From: JBLHHI01 sp047614125
GTDB lineage: Bacteria > Bacteroidota > Bacteroidia > NS11-12g > UBA9320
Reading direction: 5' to 3'
DNA: 18,110 bases
Assembly: GCA_047614125.1 (NCBI GenBank)
Contig: JBLHHI010000065.1
Span: 1-18,110, forward strand
Shown here: positions 15,372-18,110 of the stretch, piece after piece
How positions within the stretch are numbered: position 1 is the first letter of the stretch
How the letters are laid out: each line of letters opens with the position of its first letter
The notes under the pieces: generated by a model
What the model saw: only the letters and a program-made list of their open reading frames with translations
Database searches by the model: none
What the model was told of the DNA's origin: nothing
Position numbers and translations under genes: made by a program

Positions 15372-15436
15372 AACAAACTCAAACGCAATATTGCCAAGCT
15401 GAATGGGTTCAAATTTAATCAGTCAAAGCTCGTAAA

Positions 15437-16732
15437 CTACCGATTCATAATAGCTTCAATCTCATCCACCTCAATCGGCATCTTCACTTCGTCCATCAAA
15501 TCGGTAAAACCATCCTTTTCTATGATGAGGTTGTTTTCAATGCGCACGCCAATTCCCTCTTCTGGAATGTAGATGCCAGGTTCGCACGTAAACAGGTTGC
15601 CAGCTTCCATAGGTTCGTAACGCATTCCGCTGTCGTGCACATCAATGCCCAAGAAGTGCGAAGTTCCATGCATAAAGTATTTTTTATATGCCGGCCAAGC
15701 GGGATCTTGCTTTTTGATGTCATCCATCGATATCAAGCCCAAATCAACCAGTTCTTTTTCCATCATTGTGCCCACAGCTGTGTGATACTCCATGAGCATC
15801 GTTCCTGGTTTTAACAATTCACGGGCTTGATACATCACGCGTAAAACGGCATTGTATACATCCTTTTGTCGTTTTGAAAATCGTCCGTTGGCCGGAAGAC
15901 AACGTGTCATATCACTTGCATAATTGGCATAGTCAACGCCGCAATCCACCAAAATCAAATCGCCATCTCGTACCGGACCTTTATTCTCGATGTAATGTAA
16001 AACGCAGGCATTGGCACCTGAAGCCACAATGGGTTCGAACGAAAATCCATTTCCTCGGTTGCTGATAAATTCGTGAATTAACTCTGCTTCAATTTCATAT
16101 TCGGTTGCACCAGGCTTGGTAAATCTTAAGATTCGTTCCCAGCCCAACTTGCTAATGGCCACTGCCTTTCGAGTTATATCTAGTTCAATTGGATGTTTTA
16201 CGGCACGCAATCGTTGCATGATCTTTCCGGCGCGATAATAGCGATGTAATGGAAACGATTTTTGAATTTCTCGCGCAAAATCAAGAGCCTTATACGGCGC
16301 TTTGTACGCAAACCGATCATTTTCATTGAGCGGTAGGTAAATGTTGTTGGCCATATTAATAATGCTTCGAAGCTTGTCCATATAGCCCTGGTTCCAATAA
16401 ACATGTTCGATGCCGGATGTAGCGGTAGCATCTTCCTGAGTGTATTTGTAGCCTTCCCAAACCGCAATGTGTTCATTGGTTTCAACCAAGAACAAGCACG
16501 TCTTGTATTCATTTATCGGGCAGTCTGGAAATAGAACCAGCACACTGTCTTCTTGATCGATCCCACTTAAATAATACAAATCGGAATTTTGCTTGAACTT
16601 GTGAACCGCATCTCCATTCCATAAGTATTGATAATTGCTATGAAAGATTGCGATGGATCCCGGCTCCATTTCGGCAACAAATTTTTTCCGGTTATCGATG
16701 AAGAGTTGATTGTTTATCTTTTCGTATTTCAT
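15437..16732 (-). CDS. pepP: Aminopeptidase P family metallopeptidase (M24B)
   Basis: 431 residues; a cytoplasmic enzyme that removes the first residue from peptides with Pro in second position. The N-terminal domain (about 1-170) is the creatinase-like non-catalytic fold: LFIDNRKKFVAEM, NSDLYYLSGIDQEDSVLVL. The pita-bread catalytic domain carries all five dimetal ligands: D263 (ILVDCG), D274 (YASDMTR), H359 (HGTSHFLGIDVHD), E384 (CEPGIYIP) and E399 (VRIENN). Length is normal for the family. The ATG at 16732 gives the usual start (MKYEKINNQLFIDNR). A near-match -7 box lies at 16772-16779. The gene stands alone between gene-poor DNA downstream and a T9SS remnant upstream. Confidence 0.96.
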   Translation of the reverse strand: MKYEKINNQLFIDNRKKFVAEMEPGSIAIFHSNYQYLWNGDAVHKFKQNSDLYYLSGIDQEDSVLVLFPDCPINEYKTCLFLVETNEHIAVWEGYKYTQEDATATSGIEHVYWNQGYMDKLRSIINMANNIYLPLNENDRFAYKAPYKALDFAREIQKSFPLHRYYRAGKIMQRLRAVKHPIELDITRKAVAISKLGWERILRFTKPGATEYEIEAELIHEFISNRGNGFSFEPIVASGANACVLHYIENKGPVRDGDLILVDCGVDYANYASDMTRCLPANGRFSKRQKDVYNAVLRVMYQARELLKPGTMLMEYHTAVGTMMEKELVDLGLISMDDIKKQDPAWPAYKKYFMHGTSHFLGIDVHDSGMRYEPMEAGNLFTCEPGIYIPEEGIGVRIENNLIIEKDGFTDLMDEVKMPIEVDEIEAIMNR

Positions 16733-16771
16733 TGAACGATGATTGATTTTCTTTGGTGGAATTTAAAGATT

Positions 16772-16797
16772 CAAGTTTACGATTAATTTATTAATCG
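16772..16797 (-). promoter_or_regulatory. pepP promoter candidate with adjoining inverted repeat
   Basis: On minus, TAAACTTG (16772-16779) is one mismatch from TAnnTTTG and would give a leader of about 33 nt before the pepP ATG. Directly upstream lies the inverted repeat CGATTAA (16780-16786)/TTAATCG (16791-16797) around TTTA, a possible operator. Both are short AT-rich motifs, so support is modest. Confidence 0.35.
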
Positions 16798-16829
16798 AAC
16801 AGGTGCATCGGTTCACTTATCATCGATAA

Positions 16830-16949
16830 TTAGACAAAGCCAATCATAGTATGTTTAAAACCACTGATTTTCTCACCGGTATGTACCTGCTTAAAATTAG
16901 CAACACTAGTGGAACTGCAATGGATGTTAAACTTCAAATCACGAAATAG
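16830..16949 (+). pseudogene. Remnant of a T9SS C-terminal sorting domain
   Basis: A 40-codon open segment ending in TAG at 16949, preceded in frame by TAA at 16827-16829. From the ATG at 16851 it reads FKTTDFLTGMYLLKIS, then a GTAMDVKLQITK end. This follows the last two strands of the type A T9SS sorting domain: a hydrophobic strand after L-x-x-G-M-Y, a turn with Asn/Gly, then a K-L-x-I-x-K end. The rest of the domain and any cargo protein are missing. A strong terminator sits right after it, as for a real gene end. I read it as the leftover 3' end of a T9SS-secreted protein gene. A genuine 32-residue peptide is less likely. Confidence 0.6.
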
Positions 16950-16953
16950 AGAC

Positions 16954-16986
16954 TTTTCATCCAACTCGTACCAAGTTGGATGGAAA
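16954..16986 (+). other. 13-bp stem-loop overlapping the following terminator
   Basis: ATCCAACT (16959-16966) pairs with AGTTGGAT (16974-16981), and the stem extends outward through C-G, one T-G and three T-A pairs to 16954/16986, around loop CGTACCA. Its 3' arm shares the A residues at 16984-16986 with the base of the next stem, so the two outer stems compete for those bases. Confidence 0.6.
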
Positions 16987-17015
16987 ATCCCAGCTCAAAA
17001 GGCTGGGATTTTTTT
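16984..17015 (+). terminator. Strong intrinsic terminator
   Basis: ATCCCAGC (16987-16994) pairs with GCTGGGAT (17002-17009) around TCAAAAG and is followed by seven T (17009-17015). It lies 35 nt after the stop of the T9SS remnant and would end that transcript. Confidence 0.9.
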
Positions 17016-17211
17016 AAACTCACTGTTCACAAGCGTTCTGAATTCAAAATATGAATCGAACTCAGGTTAAGATTAAGAGGGAGGTATAAAATGGAAACCG
17101 CAACAAAGGTTACTTTTTCTTTTTCTTGATATTAAGGGGTAAACCCAACCAAATAAATCGACACCACGTCAATTTGGAAAGGATGAACTTCCACAACTCA
17201 ATATCAATACT
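17016..17211 (+). other. Leader region of the VWA-type gene
   Basis: Spacer between the terminator and the ATG at 17212. A purine-rich GAGGGAGG (about 17077-17084) stands 6 nt before an ATG at 17091 that opens a 12-codon frame ending at 17129 (METATKVTFSFS). A Shine-Dalgarno-like site is unusual for this lineage, but the frame is too short to call. TACTTTTT (17111-17118) is one base off a -7 box and is the only promoter candidate that I see. Confidence 0.3.
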
Positions 17212-18110
17212 ATGAAAAGAATCACACAACCCATCGCCACAAAGTTCGCAATTGTTCTTTGTCTACTGCTAACCTTTCAACTTGCAAGAGCACAGCGGGT
17301 TCTGCCATCCGAATTGGTGAATATGGTGCCTACCCATATTGAGAAGTACGATGTTTCAAAGACTTCGAGTGTGTATTTGGTTCATGTATCTTTTGCCAGC
17401 GACTCCATTACCAACCCTGGAGTTGTTTCGTACCTAAAAGACCTCGAAGTGTTTGAAGTTCACCTAGTGTATTCAGATTTTAGATCCGTACCGGATTTTA
17501 ACCAACCCAAACTCAATGAAAACAGGTATACTAATTTGAAAAGAATTGCTCCCGCGCTATTTTCTAATCCCATCATTAAATGGAAGGCCATAAGTCAAAC
17601 CGGTTGCAAGTCTGTAGAGAAGTGTGCCGAATACTTTCACGGCTTTGCCATTTACCATCGAAAAATGCCAACGGTGGCGGAACGTGAACTCGAAATCAAG
17701 GCATTCGCAGAAGCGTTTGAGGTTGAAGAAATACCTGGAGACACAACGTATTCTACCAAACGAAGATGTATTTCACGGTTCTACGAACCAAGATCAAAAT
17801 GGAAAAGAGAACGAGGAATTACCTATCGGAGGCCTGGAATATGGAATCGAAAAATGGTTAAAACATACAGCACAACTTCCATTATGGAATCTTCTGGTAG
17901 CTTTTCACTTCGATTTACTGGAGCACTATCTTATGGCAGCGATACCTCAGTTCTTGCGGCTTTGAGTCGAAATAAAGATTGGAATAAAATGCAAATCGTG
18001 GTTGATGTTACGGGCAGTATGTCGCCCTACATGGCACAGCTGACGCATTGGATTGCCTTAAATCAAAATATAGCTCGAGTTGAAGATTTTATTTTTTTTC
18101 AAGACGGCGA
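17212..18110 (+). CDS. Exported VWA-like (MIDAS) protein, partial
   Basis: The first 299 codons of a gene running off the right edge. A signal peptide (1-27, LARA before Q28) points to export. The N-terminal part (about 30-175) has no domain that I can name but contains an AEYFHGFAIYHRKMPTV segment. Near the edge, MQIVVDVTGSMSPYMAQL (about 262-279) is a von Willebrand A-type MIDAS motif (D-x-T-x-S), followed by FIFFQDG (292-298); similar unnamed VWA-like proteins occur in Bacteroidota. The reading frame is open throughout, but residues about 182-220 (positions 17755-17871) are very rich in Lys/Arg and read better one base forward, so an indel pair or odd insert is possible. Function unknown; binding of a metal-dependent ligand is inferred from the motif only. 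Confidence 0.75.
   Translation, partial: MKRITQPIATKFAIVLCLLLTFQLARAQRVLPSELVNMVPTHIEKYDVSKTSSVYLVHVSFASDSITNPGVVSYLKDLEVFEVHLVYSDFRSVPDFNQPKLNENRYTNLKRIAPALFSNPIIKWKAISQTGCKSVEKCAEYFHGFAIYHRKMPTVAERELEIKAFAEAFEVEEIPGDTTYSTKRRCISRFYEPRSKWKRERGITYRRPGIWNRKMVKTYSTTSIMESSGSFSLRFTGALSYGSDTSVLAALSRNKDWNKMQIVVDVTGSMSPYMAQLTHWIALNQNIARVEDFIFFQDG

Noticed and set aside
17624..17965. 113-residue +1 frame as a separate gene
   Set aside because: It overlaps the VWA-type gene, which is open throughout and carries the motifs on both sides; kept only as evidence for a possible frame anomaly.

Overview
The window looks like a chromosomal segment of a Bacteroidota bacterium, probably order Flavobacteriales. 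Reasons: AT-rich DNA; promoters of the Bacteroidota type (TAnnTTTG at -7) in front of several genes; few Shine-Dalgarno sites; a small-type SRP RNA with the Bacteroidota apical sequence; atpD-atpC as a separate pair with a short epsilon subunit; a Bacteroidota-style HhH/beta-barrel protein; and a remnant of a type IX secretion (T9SS) C-terminal sorting domain. No species can be named from the sequence alone.

Layout. Positions 1-1002 (minus) hold most of a biotin-dependent acyl-CoA carboxyltransferase running off the left edge. Then come the SRP RNA gene (1131-1213), a transaldolase-like aldolase (1252-1905) and a polyprenol-phosphate-mannose-synthase-like GT2 enzyme (1929-2654), all on plus. 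A gene-free stretch (2655-2994) holds GC-richer DNA and a palindromic REP/MITE-like repeat. atpC and atpD follow on minus, diverging from a sigma-54-type response regulator (5025-6371) and an Hpt phosphotransfer protein (6421-6762), which together look like part of a phosphorelay without its kinase. A tightly packed minus-strand operon runs from 11613 down to 6774: membrane-anchored M23 peptidase, MerR-like regulator, small outer-membrane-type protein, HhH plus beta-barrel protein, and pdxJ. alaS diverges from it (11729-14365).

The last quarter is less orderly. A possible one-helix membrane peptide, trinucleotide repeats and about 800 bases without a convincing gene lie between alaS and an aminopeptidase P gene (15437-16732, minus). 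Upstream of that gene lie a 32-codon fragment of a T9SS sorting domain, a strong terminator, and an exported protein with a VWA/MIDAS motif (17212 to the right edge). A central part of that last gene reads oddly in its own frame.

Most of the window is housekeeping: translation and protein export (alaS, SRP RNA), energy (F1 ATPase), vitamin B6 (pdxJ), sugar phosphates and envelope assembly. I do not see a clear new defence or mobile system. The items most worth a second look are the response regulator/Hpt pair with its perfect promoter palindrome, the envelope operon with its degenerate HhH, the T9SS remnant, the VWA gene with its frame anomaly, and the palindromic repeat at 2894-2980.
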